From Coriobacteriia bacterium (GTDB taxonomy: Bacteria > Actinomycetota > Coriobacteriia > Coriobacteriales > Atopobiaceae): 64,000 nucleotides of DNA. Below, one piece after another: positions 1 to 8,307 of the stretch. The stretch lies in the NCBI GenBank assembly GCA_030530145.1, contig JAUMVN010000007.1, positions 1 to 64,000 of the forward strand, read 5' to 3'. The stretch's first letter is position 1. Each line of letters begins with the position of its first letter. Below the pieces are notes generated by a model that was given only the letters and a program-made list of their open reading frames with translations, was not told the DNA's origin and ran no database searches. Position numbers and translations under genes: made by a program.

Positions 1-60
1 CATATCCGAGGGATACGGCTCTCGAGAGCACTGCGGCGCCGCCGGTGCTAACGTTTGCCC

Positions 61-1215
61 ATGGACACGCTCATCAGTGGATCAACTGCCTTCCAGTTTT
101 GGCGCACGCCGCCAATCGTCGCGCTCTTGGCCGCAGGGCCAAGCGATGACCCCGTGTTGCAAAAGCTCATGGGCGAAGACGAGCTCATCGCCTTTCGCAT
201 GGACCTCCTTGAGCAGCTCCCTCTGCTCAAAGCCTGCTCAAGTCCCAAATCCCACATAGGAGACGGCTTCAAAGCCATTCGCAACGCCAGCGCCCTGCTC
301 GCCCCATCCGCGGAGCTTCCCCTTCAGGTCCTTGTTGATGACCCCAAGCTGCGGCGACCATCATGCCTGTTGAGGCCTTCCGTGTGCACAAGCGAGCTGC
401 CCGCGGGATTTACCCGCATGCTCAACGATGACATTAGCGTCGCCTCCCCTGAGCTCGCATTGCTGCAGCTCGCCCCCAAAGCATCGCTCGCTCAGACCGT
501 GCTCATGGCCTCCGAGCTCTGCGGGAGCTTCGCCGTTTACCGCGCCCCCGCACCCGTTGCGGCCAAGCTCCAGGAGCTCATCGGGGGCGGGCGGCTACGG
601 GCGGTCGACGGCTGGGAACCGTGCCTCACCTCTAACGGCAGAATCGGAGAGCTGTGGAAGCGCCCTCCACTGACAACGCCCAACGAGCTGCTGCATCTTG
701 CCGAGCTCTCGAATTCCCGTCTCGGGGCAGCTCGGCTACGCAAGGCAGCTGAGCTCGTCAAACCCAATGCAGCCTCTCCCTTCGAAGTGCAGGCAGGCAT
801 CTTGCTCGGTTTCTCGAGACGACGCGGCGGAGAGGGGTTCGGCGACTTTACCCACAACGAAAAGGCCGAGCTCTCGAGGGACGCGAAGCTGCTCGCGGGC
901 AGGAGTTACTGTTCTTGCGACCTGTTCTGGCCCGACGGGTTGGACATAGAGTGCCAAAGCGCCCAGTTCCACGACAACGGCAACAGCTTCATCTCGGATT
1001 CGAACCGCACGGCGGCGCTCAGCCTCATGGGCACCCAGGTACTCCCGCTGACGTTTGAGCAGCTCAAGCAGCCGGACAACTTCGACGCGTTCTCCAACGC
1101 CGTCGCGAAGGCACTTGGCCGGAAGCGCAAGCCGAAGTCCGCCCCACAGATCGAGGCCGCGCGCAGGCTCCGCGACGAGGTGTTCTGCGACTGGTGGACG
1201 CTCCCCTACCTGTAA
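61..1215 (+). CDS. Unrecognised protein with Vsr/DUF559-like C-terminus
   Basis: The product is 384 aa from ATG 61. A TTG at 55 is an alternative start, and an in-frame TAA at 49 shows the gene does not extend upstream. Neither start has a clear ribosome binding site. I do not recognise the whole protein. The N-terminus (LISGSTAFQFWR) resembles the start of AbiEi-like regulatory proteins. Residues ~300-365 resemble the PD-(D/E)XK-type domain of Vsr/DUF559 proteins: an acidic DLFW...LDIECQ segment, then QFH, SDSNR and a GTQVLPLTFEQL strand-helix. The usual ExK triad is not clear, since the residues after the Glu are Cys-Gln. There is no signal peptide or membrane segment. It stands alone upstream of galE, followed by a repeat element. 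Function is unknown; the nuclease-like fold is inference. Confidence 0.7.
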   Translation: MDTLISGSTAFQFWRTPPIVALLAAGPSDDPVLQKLMGEDELIAFRMDLLEQLPLLKACSSPKSHIGDGFKAIRNASALLAPSAELPLQVLVDDPKLRRPSCLLRPSVCTSELPAGFTRMLNDDISVASPELALLQLAPKASLAQTVLMASELCGSFAVYRAPAPVAAKLQELIGGGRLRAVDGWEPCLTSNGRIGELWKRPPLTTPNELLHLAELSNSRLGAARLRKAAELVKPNAASPFEVQAGILLGFSRRRGGEGFGDFTHNEKAELSRDAKLLAGRSYCSCDLFWPDGLDIECQSAQFHDNGNSFISDSNRTAALSLMGTQVLPLTFEQLKQPDNFDAFSNAVAKALGRKRKPKSAPQIEAARRLRDEVFCDWWTLPYL

Positions 1216-1254
1216 GCAGCCAGGCTTTCCGGCTCCAGTTGAAGCCCTTCGCAA

Positions 1255-1397
1255 CCAAACTCGCGAGAATGTACGATTGATTTTGAGTTGGTCGAGTAGC
1301 CAAGGCCGAATCGCCCGCGTTTACCCAGTTGGCGACCCACAAAACAGGGTCTCTACTCGGAGGGTTCGATTTCAATCGTACATTCTCAGGAGTTTGG
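1255..1397. repeat. Nested inverted repeat, core family 'CCAGTTGGC', copy A
   Basis: Outer arms of 26 nt (1255-1280 and 1372-1397) match as an inverted repeat at 24 positions. Inner arms CGAGTAG (1293-1299) and CTACTCG (1353-1359) also pair. The enclosed core includes GCGTTTACCCAGTTGGC. A second copy with unrelated arm sequence but a related core lies at 9027-9139. The element fills most of the 336-bp gap before galE; nothing else is recognisable there except a -10-like TATACT at 1502-1507 in front of galE. Confidence 0.7.
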
Positions 1398-1551
1398 TCA
1401 CGGGCGGGCCGCGAAACCGCCGCCGGAGCTACGAAACCGCGCCCCCGGCACGCCCGCGGCGCCGCAGAAAGCCCCTGCGCGCGGCCCGCGCGCACGCGAC
1501 GTATACTGAGGGTTGGCTTATTTGCGCCCCAACCAACCGAAAGGACTGCGC

Positions 1552-2610
1552 ATGAGCGAGAAGAAAGACCCCAAGGACACCTGCGTCCTCGTTACCGGCG
1601 GCGCCGGCTTCATCGGATCCCACACCGTCGTCGAGCTGCTCCAGGCCGGCTACCAGGTCGTCATCGTCGACGACCTCTCCAACGCCTCCGAGAAAGTCCT
1701 CGACCGCATCGACACCATCGTGGGCGAGGACGCCGCCGAGAACCTCACGTTCTACCGCGCCGACGTCAACGACCGCGAGGCGCTCGAGTGCATCTTCGAC
1801 GAGAACCCCGTCGACCGCGTGATCCACTTCGCCGGCTTCAAGGCCGTCGGCGAGTCCGTCTCCAAGCCGATCGAGTACTACTCCAACAACATCGGCAACA
1901 CGCTGACCCTCGTGGACGTCATGCGCGAGCACGGCTGCAAGTCCATCATCTTCTCCAGCTCCGCGACCGTCTACGGCGACCCCGACTCCCTGCCGCTGAC
2001 CGAGGCCAGTCCCAAGAAGCCGGCCACCAACCCCTACGGCTGGACCAAGTGGATGATCGAGCAGATCCTCACCGACCTCCACACCGCCGACCCCGAGTGG
2101 GACGTCGTGCTGCTGCGCTACTTCAACCCCATCGGCGCGCACCCCTCGGGCCTCATGGGCGAGGACCCCAAGGGCATCCCCAACAACCTGCTGCCCTACG
2201 TCGCGCAGACCGCCATCGGCAAGCGCTCCGAGGTCCACGTCTTCGGCGACGACTACGACACGCCCGACGGCACCGGCGTGCGCGACTACATCCACGTCTG
2301 CGACCTGGCCGCCGGCCACGCCGCCGCCCTCGCGTGGATGAACGGCCGCGAGGGCGTCGAGGTCTTCAACCTCGGCACCGGCAAGGGCACCTCGGTCCTC
2401 GAGATCATCACCGCCTTCGGCAAGGCCTGCGGCAAGGACGTCCCCTACGTCATCGACCCGCGCCGCCCCGGCGACGTGACCGCCAACTACGCCGACTGCT
2501 CCAAGGCCAAGCAGGAGATGGGCTGGGAGGCCAAGTTCGACATCGACGACATGTGCCGCGACTCCTGGAACTGGCAGTCCAAGAACCCCAACGGCTACTC
2601 CGAGGACTAG
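1552..2610 (+). CDS. galE: UDP-glucose 4-epimerase
   Basis: The 352-aa product interconverts UDP-glucose and UDP-galactose in the cytosol, feeding galactose metabolism and surface polysaccharide synthesis. It is a short-chain dehydrogenase/reductase of extended type: the NAD-binding glycine motif TGGAGFIGSH lies near residue 15, and the catalytic SSSATVYG and YGWTK (Tyr/Lys) motifs near 125-165. Length matches the family (~340 aa). The start is ATG 1552 because GAAAGGA lies 6 nt upstream; an in-frame ATG at 1513 has no such site. The next gene begins 12 bp after the stop, so the two may be co-transcribed. Specificity for glucose rather than N-acetylhexosamine is the usual assumption and is not proven. 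Confidence 0.93.
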   Translation: MSEKKDPKDTCVLVTGGAGFIGSHTVVELLQAGYQVVIVDDLSNASEKVLDRIDTIVGEDAAENLTFYRADVNDREALECIFDENPVDRVIHFAGFKAVGESVSKPIEYYSNNIGNTLTLVDVMREHGCKSIIFSSSATVYGDPDSLPLTEASPKKPATNPYGWTKWMIEQILTDLHTADPEWDVVLLRYFNPIGAHPSGLMGEDPKGIPNNLLPYVAQTAIGKRSEVHVFGDDYDTPDGTGVRDYIHVCDLAAGHAAALAWMNGREGVEVFNLGTGKGTSVLEIITAFGKACGKDVPYVIDPRRPGDVTANYADCSKAKQEMGWEAKFDIDDMCRDSWNWQSKNPNGYSED

Positions 2611-2622
2611 GGATCGCGAAGA

Positions 2623-3717
2623 ATGACAGCCGCCGAGAACATCGCCGATAAGGGCGCCGCGCCGGCCGCCGAGGCCGCGCCCGGCGCGCGCTTTGCCGCC
2701 TACCTGCATCGCGTTCGCCCGCAGATCGACGACTACCTTGCCCGCACCGCCGCCGCCTGCGTCCCCGGCACGCCCGAGCGCACGGCCGGCGACCTCGGCC
2801 GCTACCTCTACGGTCCTCTTGCCCGCTTTACCGCCTCGGGCGGGAAGCGCACGCGCCCCGCGCTCGCGCTTCTTGGCTGCGAGGCGGTCGGCGGCGAGGC
2901 GTCCGCGGCCATGAGCACGGCGGCTGCCATCGAGGTCTTCCAGTCGGCGGCCCTTATCCACGACGACATCGCCGACAAGTCCGAGCTGCGCCGCGGCGAG
3001 CCCTGCACCTACGTGACCGAGGGCACGGGCGTGGCCATCAACATCGGCGACCTGGGCCTTTCCGACGTGCTCGGCTATGTCCTGCGCGATCAGGCGCTGC
3101 CCGCCGACGTCCGTCTCTCCGTCATGGAGAAGCTCTTCCAGATGGAGGAGCGCACCATCGAGGGCCAGGCGCTCGACCTCGGTTGGGTCCGCGACCGCCG
3201 CTGGGACATCAGCCCCGAGGACTATCTGTACATGGCCTCGCACAAGACGGCCTACTACTCCGCGGCGATCCCGCTGGTGGCCGGCGCCATCGTCGGCGGC
3301 GGCAACGAGGCGCAGCTCAAGGCCCTCGACGGCTTCGGCATGGCGGCCGGACTCGCGTTCCAGCTGCAGGACGACCTCCTCAACCTCGTCGGCGACGCCG
3401 AGGCGCAGGGCAAGGACTTTCGCAGCGACATCACCGAGGGCAAGCGCACTTTGCTCGTCGTGTGGGCGCTCGCGCACCTGGCCGGCGCCGAGAAGGACGA
3501 GCTCGTCGGCATCCTCGAGGCGCAGACCGCCGACCCGGCGCGCCTGGCCCGCGCGGTCGAGCTCATCGACCGGGCGGGGGCCGTCGAGCACGTGAGGGGC
3601 TATGCGCACGAGCTCGTCGCACAGGCGAAGGACCTTCTTTGCGACGTTGAGCTTAACGGGCCCGCTCGCGAGACGCTCGTTTCTATGGCAGACTTTTTCG
3701 TGGAGCGCGCAGGCTAG
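2623..3717 (+). CDS. Polyprenyl (isoprenyl) diphosphate synthase
   Basis: The 364-aa trans-prenyltransferase condenses isopentenyl diphosphate onto an allylic diphosphate to make a longer polyprenyl diphosphate. The first Asp-rich region reads LIHDDIADKSELRRGEP (residues ~108-125), and the second reads FQLQDDLLNLVGD with downstream KDFRSDITEGKRT. Both are Mg-diphosphate ligands in the family, although the second lacks the full DDxxD. Length and the GKRTRPAL motif support a geranylgeranyl or longer chain synthase, and chain length cannot be told from sequence here. A ~40-residue Ala-rich N-terminal extension precedes the conserved fold. It follows galE by 12 bp. Product use (quinone, carotenoid or lipid carrier) is unknown. 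Confidence 0.88.
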   Translation: MTAAENIADKGAAPAAEAAPGARFAAYLHRVRPQIDDYLARTAAACVPGTPERTAGDLGRYLYGPLARFTASGGKRTRPALALLGCEAVGGEASAAMSTAAAIEVFQSAALIHDDIADKSELRRGEPCTYVTEGTGVAINIGDLGLSDVLGYVLRDQALPADVRLSVMEKLFQMEERTIEGQALDLGWVRDRRWDISPEDYLYMASHKTAYYSAAIPLVAGAIVGGGNEAQLKALDGFGMAAGLAFQLQDDLLNLVGDAEAQGKDFRSDITEGKRTLLVVWALAHLAGAEKDELVGILEAQTADPARLARAVELIDRAGAVEHVRGYAHELVAQAKDLLCDVELNGPARETLVSMADFFVERAG

Positions 3718-3773
3718 GCGCCCTCGGGCGCGCACGCGGCCCGCGCGGCGCTTGTATATAAGAGAGGCATTCG

Positions 3774-4700
3774 ATGGAACCCATTCAGGAAGGCGCGCAG
3801 GGCGTCGCGGTCGAGGACATCCAGGAGCGACTGGCTTCGCTCGGCTACCGCATCGACCAGGCGGACCTCGACGCCAAGAAGTTCGGGCGCTCGACGGCAA
3901 CCGCCGTGGCGCGCTTCCGCCTCGACCACGAGCTCTCGCTCGGCGACGTCGTCGACGCCGCCACCTGGTCGACGCTCGTCGACGAGTGCTACCAGCTCGG
4001 CGACCGCACGCTCTACCTGCGTCTTCCCAACTTCCACGGCAACGACGTCCGCCAGCTGCAGGAGCGCCTGAACGTGCTCGGCTTCAGCTGCGGAAAGACG
4101 GACGGCTGCTTCGGCGTCTACACCGAGGCCGCGGTCAAGCTGTTCCAGGAGTCCGTCGGCGCGCTCGCCGACGGCATGGCGTTCCAGGACACCTTCGACG
4201 CCATCGAGCGCCTCAAGCACGTCTGGGGCGGCAAGCCCGCCGCGGGCCCGCACCCCGCCGGCGCCATGGGCTTCGCCCGCGCGGCGAGCGTCCTCGACGG
4301 GATCGGGCTGGCCATCATGGCGGACGACCCCATCGCCCGCAACGTCGCCGGCCGCCTGCTCAACCTTGCGCAGGCCACCAACGACAGCTGCGGCATCGAA
4401 GTCGTCAACTCCGCCGACGAGGCCGGCGAGGGCGTCCGAGCGTTCGTCACGCTCTCGGCCACTCCGCACGACCCGCACGCCGCGCCGCAGGTGGGAAGCA
4501 TCGCGCTCGACGACGTGGACACGCTGCCCCTGCGCCTGCGCACGGCGCTGCAGGTCTCGCGCACCGTGCCGCCCCGCACGCGCATCGAGCTGCCGGTGGG
4601 CGCGAACCCCAGCGGGAGCTTCACCATCGGCGACGCGCAGACCTACGCGGTGCTTCTTCTCGACGCCATCTGCGCCGCCTTCGACGGCCTGGAGCTTTAA
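3774..4700 (+). CDS. Cytosolic protein with two peptidoglycan-binding domains (CwlM-like?)
   Basis: The product is 308 aa. Two PG_binding_1-type repeats are visible: residues ~5-75 (EDIQERLASLGY...ATAVARFRLDHEL) and ~85-150 (VRQLQERLNVLGF...TEAAVKLFQESVG). The C-terminal ~140 residues (from GIGLAIMADDP) have the length and position of an N-acetylmuramoyl-L-alanine amidase domain but show no obvious zinc-binding His/Glu set. There is no signal peptide or membrane helix. In actinobacteria the related layout of CwlM (two binding repeats plus a non-enzymatic amidase fold, kept in the cytosol) regulates MurA; a similar role here is inference. Start ATG 3774 is preceded by GAGAGG and a TATATA-like box. 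Confidence 0.7.
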   Translation: MEPIQEGAQGVAVEDIQERLASLGYRIDQADLDAKKFGRSTATAVARFRLDHELSLGDVVDAATWSTLVDECYQLGDRTLYLRLPNFHGNDVRQLQERLNVLGFSCGKTDGCFGVYTEAAVKLFQESVGALADGMAFQDTFDAIERLKHVWGGKPAAGPHPAGAMGFARAASVLDGIGLAIMADDPIARNVAGRLLNLAQATNDSCGIEVVNSADEAGEGVRAFVTLSATPHDPHAAPQVGSIALDDVDTLPLRLRTALQVSRTVPPRTRIELPVGANPSGSFTIGDAQTYAVLLLDAICAAFDGLEL

Positions 4701-4711
4701 GCCCCTCCTCC

Positions 4712-4849
4712 AAGTTCGGAAGGCTTCCAAACTTGCAAGGCGAGCCGGCGTCGATACGGCCTTGCAAAGAAGCCCAGGTCAGAGGCCGTGCCAAAGGCGC
4801 TTCTCCCCCACTTCGGAAGCCTTCCTAAGTTTGGAAGCCTTCCGAACTT
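4712..4849. repeat. GTTYGGAAG palindrome repeats, tandem block
   Basis: This block holds copies of the imperfect palindrome GTTYGGAAGSCTTCCRAAC, framed by AA/TT. Copies lie at 4712-4734 and 4827-4849, with a partial overlapping copy at 4810-4830. The two full copies are both followed by CTTGCAAGGSGAGCCGG, so they also form a direct repeat of about 40 nt. The same palindrome recurs at 34099, 34202, 34481, 44737, 44755 and 44840. It lies between two convergent transcription units, the 3774 gene and tRNA-Gln. The enclosed ~90 nt do not match the core of the 34.1/44.8 kb copies. Confidence 0.8.
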
Positions 4850-4890
4850 GCAAGGGGAGCCGGGGCCAGGCCCGAAACCAGAACAGCAAG

Positions 4891-4925
4891 AAGGCCCGGC
4901 GAGCGCGCTGCTCGCCGGGCCTTTC
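4891..4925. terminator. Intrinsic terminator, tRNA-Gln side (bidirectional)
   Basis: A 13-bp stem, AAGGCCCGGCGAG (4891-4903) and CTCGCCGGGCCTT (4911-4923), encloses a 7-nt loop. It lies directly downstream of tRNA-Gln on the - strand and could also stop + strand readthrough, where it is followed by TTCTC. Confidence 0.75.
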
Positions 4926-4934
4926 TCGTCAAGA

Positions 4935-5009
4935 TGGCAGGGGTAGAAGGATTCGAACCCTCATTGACGGCACCAAAAACCGCTGTCCTAACCATTGGAC
5001 GATACCCCT
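4935..5009 (-). tRNA. tRNA-Gln (anticodon TTG)
   Basis: On the - strand a complete cloverleaf folds. The 7-bp acceptor stem is AGGGGTA/TACCCCT, the D arm is GTCC...GGAC, and the anticodon arm is GCGGT-TTTTGGT-GCCGT with TTG at positions 34-36, reading CAA (Gln). The T arm carries GGTTCGAATCC. The CCA tail is encoded (4935-4937). A -10-like TACAAT (minus strand, 5022-5027) lies just upstream, and a strong terminator follows. Confidence 0.95.
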
Positions 5010-5185
5010 GTGCGCAGGCCATTGTACCAAGAAGCGCAGCCTCCCGCACGCCCACCGGCTATCTGCGAATTTTACGCAGCCTGAACAATGCCCGTACATA
5101 CGGCCCTACGCCGCCAAACGGCTGAGTTATCATTGTGAACGGTTTTTCTGGGGACATCCACGCATATTTTTGGAGGCACACGCCA

Positions 5186-6577
5186 ATGCCCATGACCGCG
5201 ATCATCCTCGCTGCCGGCGAGGGAACGCGCATGAAGTCCCGTCACCCCAAGGTAATGCATAAACTTCTCGATCGCCCGCTTGTCTCGTGGGTTACGCGCG
5301 CCGCGCGCAACGCCGGGGCCGACCGCATCATCGTGGTCGTCGGCAACGGCGCCGAGGAGGTCCGCGCGCACCTCGCGTCCGAGACGGACGTCGAGTGCGT
5401 CGAGCAGACCGAGCGCCTGGGTACGGGCCATGCCACCCGCGTCGCCATCGAGGCCGCGCACGTCAACGAGGGGCCCGTCGTCATCCTCAACGGCGACCTG
5501 CCGCTCATCGAGGCCGAGACCATCCGCAAGTTCGCGGACTCCGTCTCCGGCGGCGACCACGCCTGCGCCATCCTCACCTGCACCCCGCCCGACCCCTTCG
5601 GCTACGGCCGCGTCGAGCTCGCCGCCGACGGCAGCGTCGCGCGCATCGTCGAGCAGAAGGACTGCACGCCCGAGCAGAGCGCGAACCTGCTCGAGTGCAA
5701 CGCGGGCTGCTACGCGTTCGACGGCGCGCTTCTTGCCGCCCACGTGGGCGAGATCGGCTGCGAGAACGCCCAGCACGAGTACTACCTGCCCGACATGGTG
5801 CAGATCCTGCGCGAGCACGGGCACGCCACCACCATCACCCACTGCGACGACTACGTCGAGGGCCTCGGCGTCAACTCCCGCGTGCAGCTGGCCGAGCTCT
5901 CCGCCCTTGCGCAGGAGAAGATCAACCGCGGCCTCATGGCCTCCGGCGTGACCATGCTCGACCCCAAGACCGTGTGGGTCGGCCCGGACGTGACCGTCGG
6001 CCGCGACACCGAGCTTCTTCCCATGACCATGCTTTGGGGCAAGACGAGCGTCGGCGAGGGCTGCGTCGTCGGCCCGAACACGCGCCTGACGAACACCACC
6101 GTGGGCAACAACGTGACCCTCGAGGAGACCGTCGGCGTCGACGTAGCCATCGACGACGACGTGACCTGCGGCCCGCGCGCCTACCTGCGCGGCGGCGCCC
6201 ACGTGCTCGAGGGCGCGCACATCGGCACGCACGTCGAGCTCAAGAACACCGTCGTGGGCAAGGGCTCCAAGGTCCCCCACCTCAGCTACATCGGCGACTG
6301 CCAGATGGGCGCCGGCGTCAACATCGGCGGCGGCTCCATCACCTGCAACTACGACGGCGTCCACAAGAGCCGCACCACCATCGGCGACGGCGCCTTCATC
6401 GGCTCCGACACGATGATGGTCGCGCCCGTGAACATCGGGGCGGGCGCCATCACGGGCGCAAGCTCCTGCATCACCAAGGACGTGCCCGCCGACGCGCTCG
6501 CCGTTGAGCGCAGCGAGCAGTTCATGAAGGAAGGTTTTGCCAGCAAGAGGCTCGAGCGACTGAGGAAGGAAGCCTAA
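5186..6577 (+). CDS. glmU: Bifunctional UDP-GlcNAc pyrophosphorylase / GlcN-1-P acetyltransferase
   Basis: The 463-aa enzyme acetylates glucosamine-1-phosphate and then uridylates it, giving UDP-GlcNAc for peptidoglycan and surface polymers. The N-terminal nucleotidyltransferase begins AIILAAGEGTRMKSRHPKV with the family's catalytic Arg/Lys, and NGDLPL follows near residue 95. The C-terminal half (~260 onward) is a left-handed beta-helix of hexapeptide repeats containing NYDGVHKSRT and GSDTMMVAPV. Start ATG 5186 has GGAGG 10 nt upstream; a second ATG 6 nt later is possible, while the long upstream in-frame extension has no such site. It abuts prs with no gap, so the two are translationally linked. 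Length is typical (~455 aa). Confidence 0.96.
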   Translation: MPMTAIILAAGEGTRMKSRHPKVMHKLLDRPLVSWVTRAARNAGADRIIVVVGNGAEEVRAHLASETDVECVEQTERLGTGHATRVAIEAAHVNEGPVVILNGDLPLIEAETIRKFADSVSGGDHACAILTCTPPDPFGYGRVELAADGSVARIVEQKDCTPEQSANLLECNAGCYAFDGALLAAHVGEIGCENAQHEYYLPDMVQILREHGHATTITHCDDYVEGLGVNSRVQLAELSALAQEKINRGLMASGVTMLDPKTVWVGPDVTVGRDTELLPMTMLWGKTSVGEGCVVGPNTRLTNTTVGNNVTLEETVGVDVAIDDDVTCGPRAYLRGGAHVLEGAHIGTHVELKNTVVGKGSKVPHLSYIGDCQMGAGVNIGGGSITCNYDGVHKSRTTIGDGAFIGSDTMMVAPVNIGAGAITGASSCITKDVPADALAVERSEQFMKEGFASKRLERLRKEA

Positions 6578-7576
6578 ATGTACGAGAACCTGTCCAACCC
6601 CGCCCCGATCAACACGGAGATCAAGCTCTATTCGGGCAACGGCAACCCCGAGCTCTCCAAGAGGATCGCGGACATCCTGCACCTCGAGCTCCAGGGCCTC
6701 ACCACCGAGAAGTTCGCCAACGGCGAGACCTACGCGCGCTTTACCGAGTCCGTGCGCGGCGACGACGTCTTCTTCATCCAGACCATGGCCGGCGCCAACG
6801 TCAACGACCTCATCATGGAGACGCTGATCGTGGCCGACGCCGCCAAGCGCGCTTCTTGCCGCAAGTTCACCGCCGTCATCCCCCACTACGGCTACGCCCG
6901 CCAGGACCGCAAGGCCGCACCGCGCGAGCCGATCACCGCGCGCCTTCTTGCCAACCTGCTCGAGGCCGCCGGCGTCGATCAGGTCATCACCGTCGACCTG
7001 CACCAGGGCCAGATCCAGGGCTTCTTCAACATCCCCGTGACCCACCTTACCGGCCTCTACCTGCTCGGCGACTACTTCAAGAAGAACAAGGACTTCGACT
7101 GGTCCAACACCGTCGTCGTCTCGCCGGACATGGGCCGCGCCAAGGCCGCCAAGAAGCTCTCCGACTACCTGGGCTGCGAGGTCGCCATCGCCCACAAGAG
7201 CCGCCCGAAGCACAACGCGGCCGAGGTCATGGGCATCATCGGCAACATCGAGGGCAAGACCTGCATCGTCAACGACGACATGATCGACACCGCGGGCACC
7301 CTCTGCGGCTCCGTCAAGAAGCTCAAGGAGATGGGCGCCGGCGAGATCTACGTCTGCGCGACCCACGGCATCTTCACCGCGCCGGCCATCGAGCGCCTTG
7401 AGGAGGCCCCGATCGAGGAGTGCATCGTCACCGACGTCATCCCCTGCGCCGTCGCCGACCAGCCGGGCTCCAAGATCAAGACGATCTCCATCGCCAACGA
7501 GCTCGCCGAGGCCATCTACAGCGTCTACACGAACAAGCCGGTTTCCGACATCTTCGGCGGCAACCTGAACCTCTAG
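6578..7576 (+). CDS. prs: Ribose-phosphate pyrophosphokinase (PRPP synthase)
   Basis: The 332-aa product makes PRPP from ribose-5-phosphate and ATP for nucleotide, His and Trp synthesis. Family landmarks are FANGETYARF near residue 48, the catalytic YARQDRK segment near 108, DLHQGQIQGFF (~145), and the PRPP-binding loop VNDDMIDTAGTL (~230), where many relatives have VDDMIDTAGT. The ATG immediately follows the glmU TAA, with AGGAAGGA inside the glmU 3' end as ribosome binding site. The glmU-prs order is widespread in Gram-positive bacteria. It ends at a strong terminator before pth. Confidence 0.96.
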   Translation: MYENLSNPAPINTEIKLYSGNGNPELSKRIADILHLELQGLTTEKFANGETYARFTESVRGDDVFFIQTMAGANVNDLIMETLIVADAAKRASCRKFTAVIPHYGYARQDRKAAPREPITARLLANLLEAAGVDQVITVDLHQGQIQGFFNIPVTHLTGLYLLGDYFKKNKDFDWSNTVVVSPDMGRAKAAKKLSDYLGCEVAIAHKSRPKHNAAEVMGIIGNIEGKTCIVNDDMIDTAGTLCGSVKKLKEMGAGEIYVCATHGIFTAPAIERLEEAPIEECIVTDVIPCAVADQPGSKIKTISIANELAEAIYSVYTNKPVSDIFGGNLNL

Positions 7577-7603
7577 GCGCGCGAGCACCCCTGCTTTATG
7601 CGC

Positions 7604-7635
7604 GGGGCCACCTCAGGCGAGGCGGCCCCGTTTTT
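7604..7635 (+). terminator. Intrinsic terminator after prs
   Basis: A GGGGCC...GGCCCC hairpin with inner CCT/AGG pairs is followed by GTTTTTG on the + strand, 27 bp after the prs stop. Confidence 0.85.
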
Positions 7636-7651
7636 GTTGAGAGGAGCCTAC

Positions 7652-8221
7652 GTGGCAAAAGCAGCCACCATCATGATCGTCTGCGGGCTCGGCAACCCCG
7701 ACGCCGAGTACGAGCGCACGCGGCACAACGCCGGGTTCGCGACCGTCGACGTCCTCGCCGCCCGCCACGGCGTGCGCTACTGGAAGAGCGAGGCGGGCGC
7801 GCAGACGGCCACGCTGACCTGGCGCGATTCGGATGGCGAGAAGCGCGAGGTGCTTCTTGCCAAGCCGATGAGCTACATGAACACATCGGGCGGGCCGCTG
7901 TCCAAGCTGGCGCGCGCCCACCACGTGCAGCCGGAACAGATCCTCGTGGTCCACGACGAGGTCGACCTGGCGGCCGGCCAGGTCAAGGTCAAGCTCGGCG
8001 GCGGGCTGAACGCCCACAACGGGCTGCGCTCCATCGCCGACAAGCTCGGGAGCCGCAACTTCGCGCGCCTCCAGTTCGGCATCGGCCGCCCGCCCGGAAA
8101 GATGCAGGTCGCCGACTACGTGCTGCGCGAGCTCAAGGGCGCCTTCCTCGACGAGTTCGAGGCCACCGCGCAGCAGGCGGCCGACGTCGTCGAGCGCGTG
8201 CTCACCGAGGGCGCGAAGTAG
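7652..8221 (+). CDS. pth: Peptidyl-tRNA hydrolase
   Basis: The 189-aa cytosolic esterase recycles peptidyl-tRNA released from ribosomes. Diagnostic segments are CGLGNPDAEYERTRHNAGF with the catalytic His (~residue 25), the substrate-binding KPMSYMNTSG (~70) and VHDEVDL (~100, catalytic Asp). The start is GTG 7652, placed by GAGAGGAG 7 nt upstream and by family length (~190 aa); an upstream in-frame ATG at 7598 falls inside the prs terminator. glmU-prs-pth is a common gene order. A bidirectional terminator follows. Confidence 0.95.
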   Translation: MAKAATIMIVCGLGNPDAEYERTRHNAGFATVDVLAARHGVRYWKSEAGAQTATLTWRDSDGEKREVLLAKPMSYMNTSGGPLSKLARAHHVQPEQILVVHDEVDLAAGQVKVKLGGGLNAHNGLRSIADKLGSRNFARLQFGIGRPPGKMQVADYVLRELKGAFLDEFEATAQQAADVVERVLTEGAK

Positions 8222-8242
8222 CCCGCCCCAAACAGCTACGCA

Positions 8243-8286
8243 AAAGAACCCGTCCCAACCCGCTGCGGTTTGGGACGGGTTCTTTC
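8243..8286. terminator. Bidirectional terminator between pth and rbr
   Basis: Stem AAAGAACCCGTCCCAA pairs with TTGGGACGGGTTCTTT around a short loop. With A-rich and T-rich ends it can serve both the convergent pth (+) and rubrerythrin (-) genes. Confidence 0.85.
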
Positions 8287-8307
8287 CTGCCACACGTGTT
8301 GCGCACC

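Noticed and set aside
1429-3900. 823-codon open frame on the - strand opposite galE and the prenyl synthase
   Set aside because: The + strand genes here are clearly recognisable families; the antisense frame is a composition artefact.
4935-5009. tRNA first considered as tRNA-Glu
   Set aside because: Folding places TTG, not TTC, at anticodon positions 34-36, so it is tRNA-Gln.
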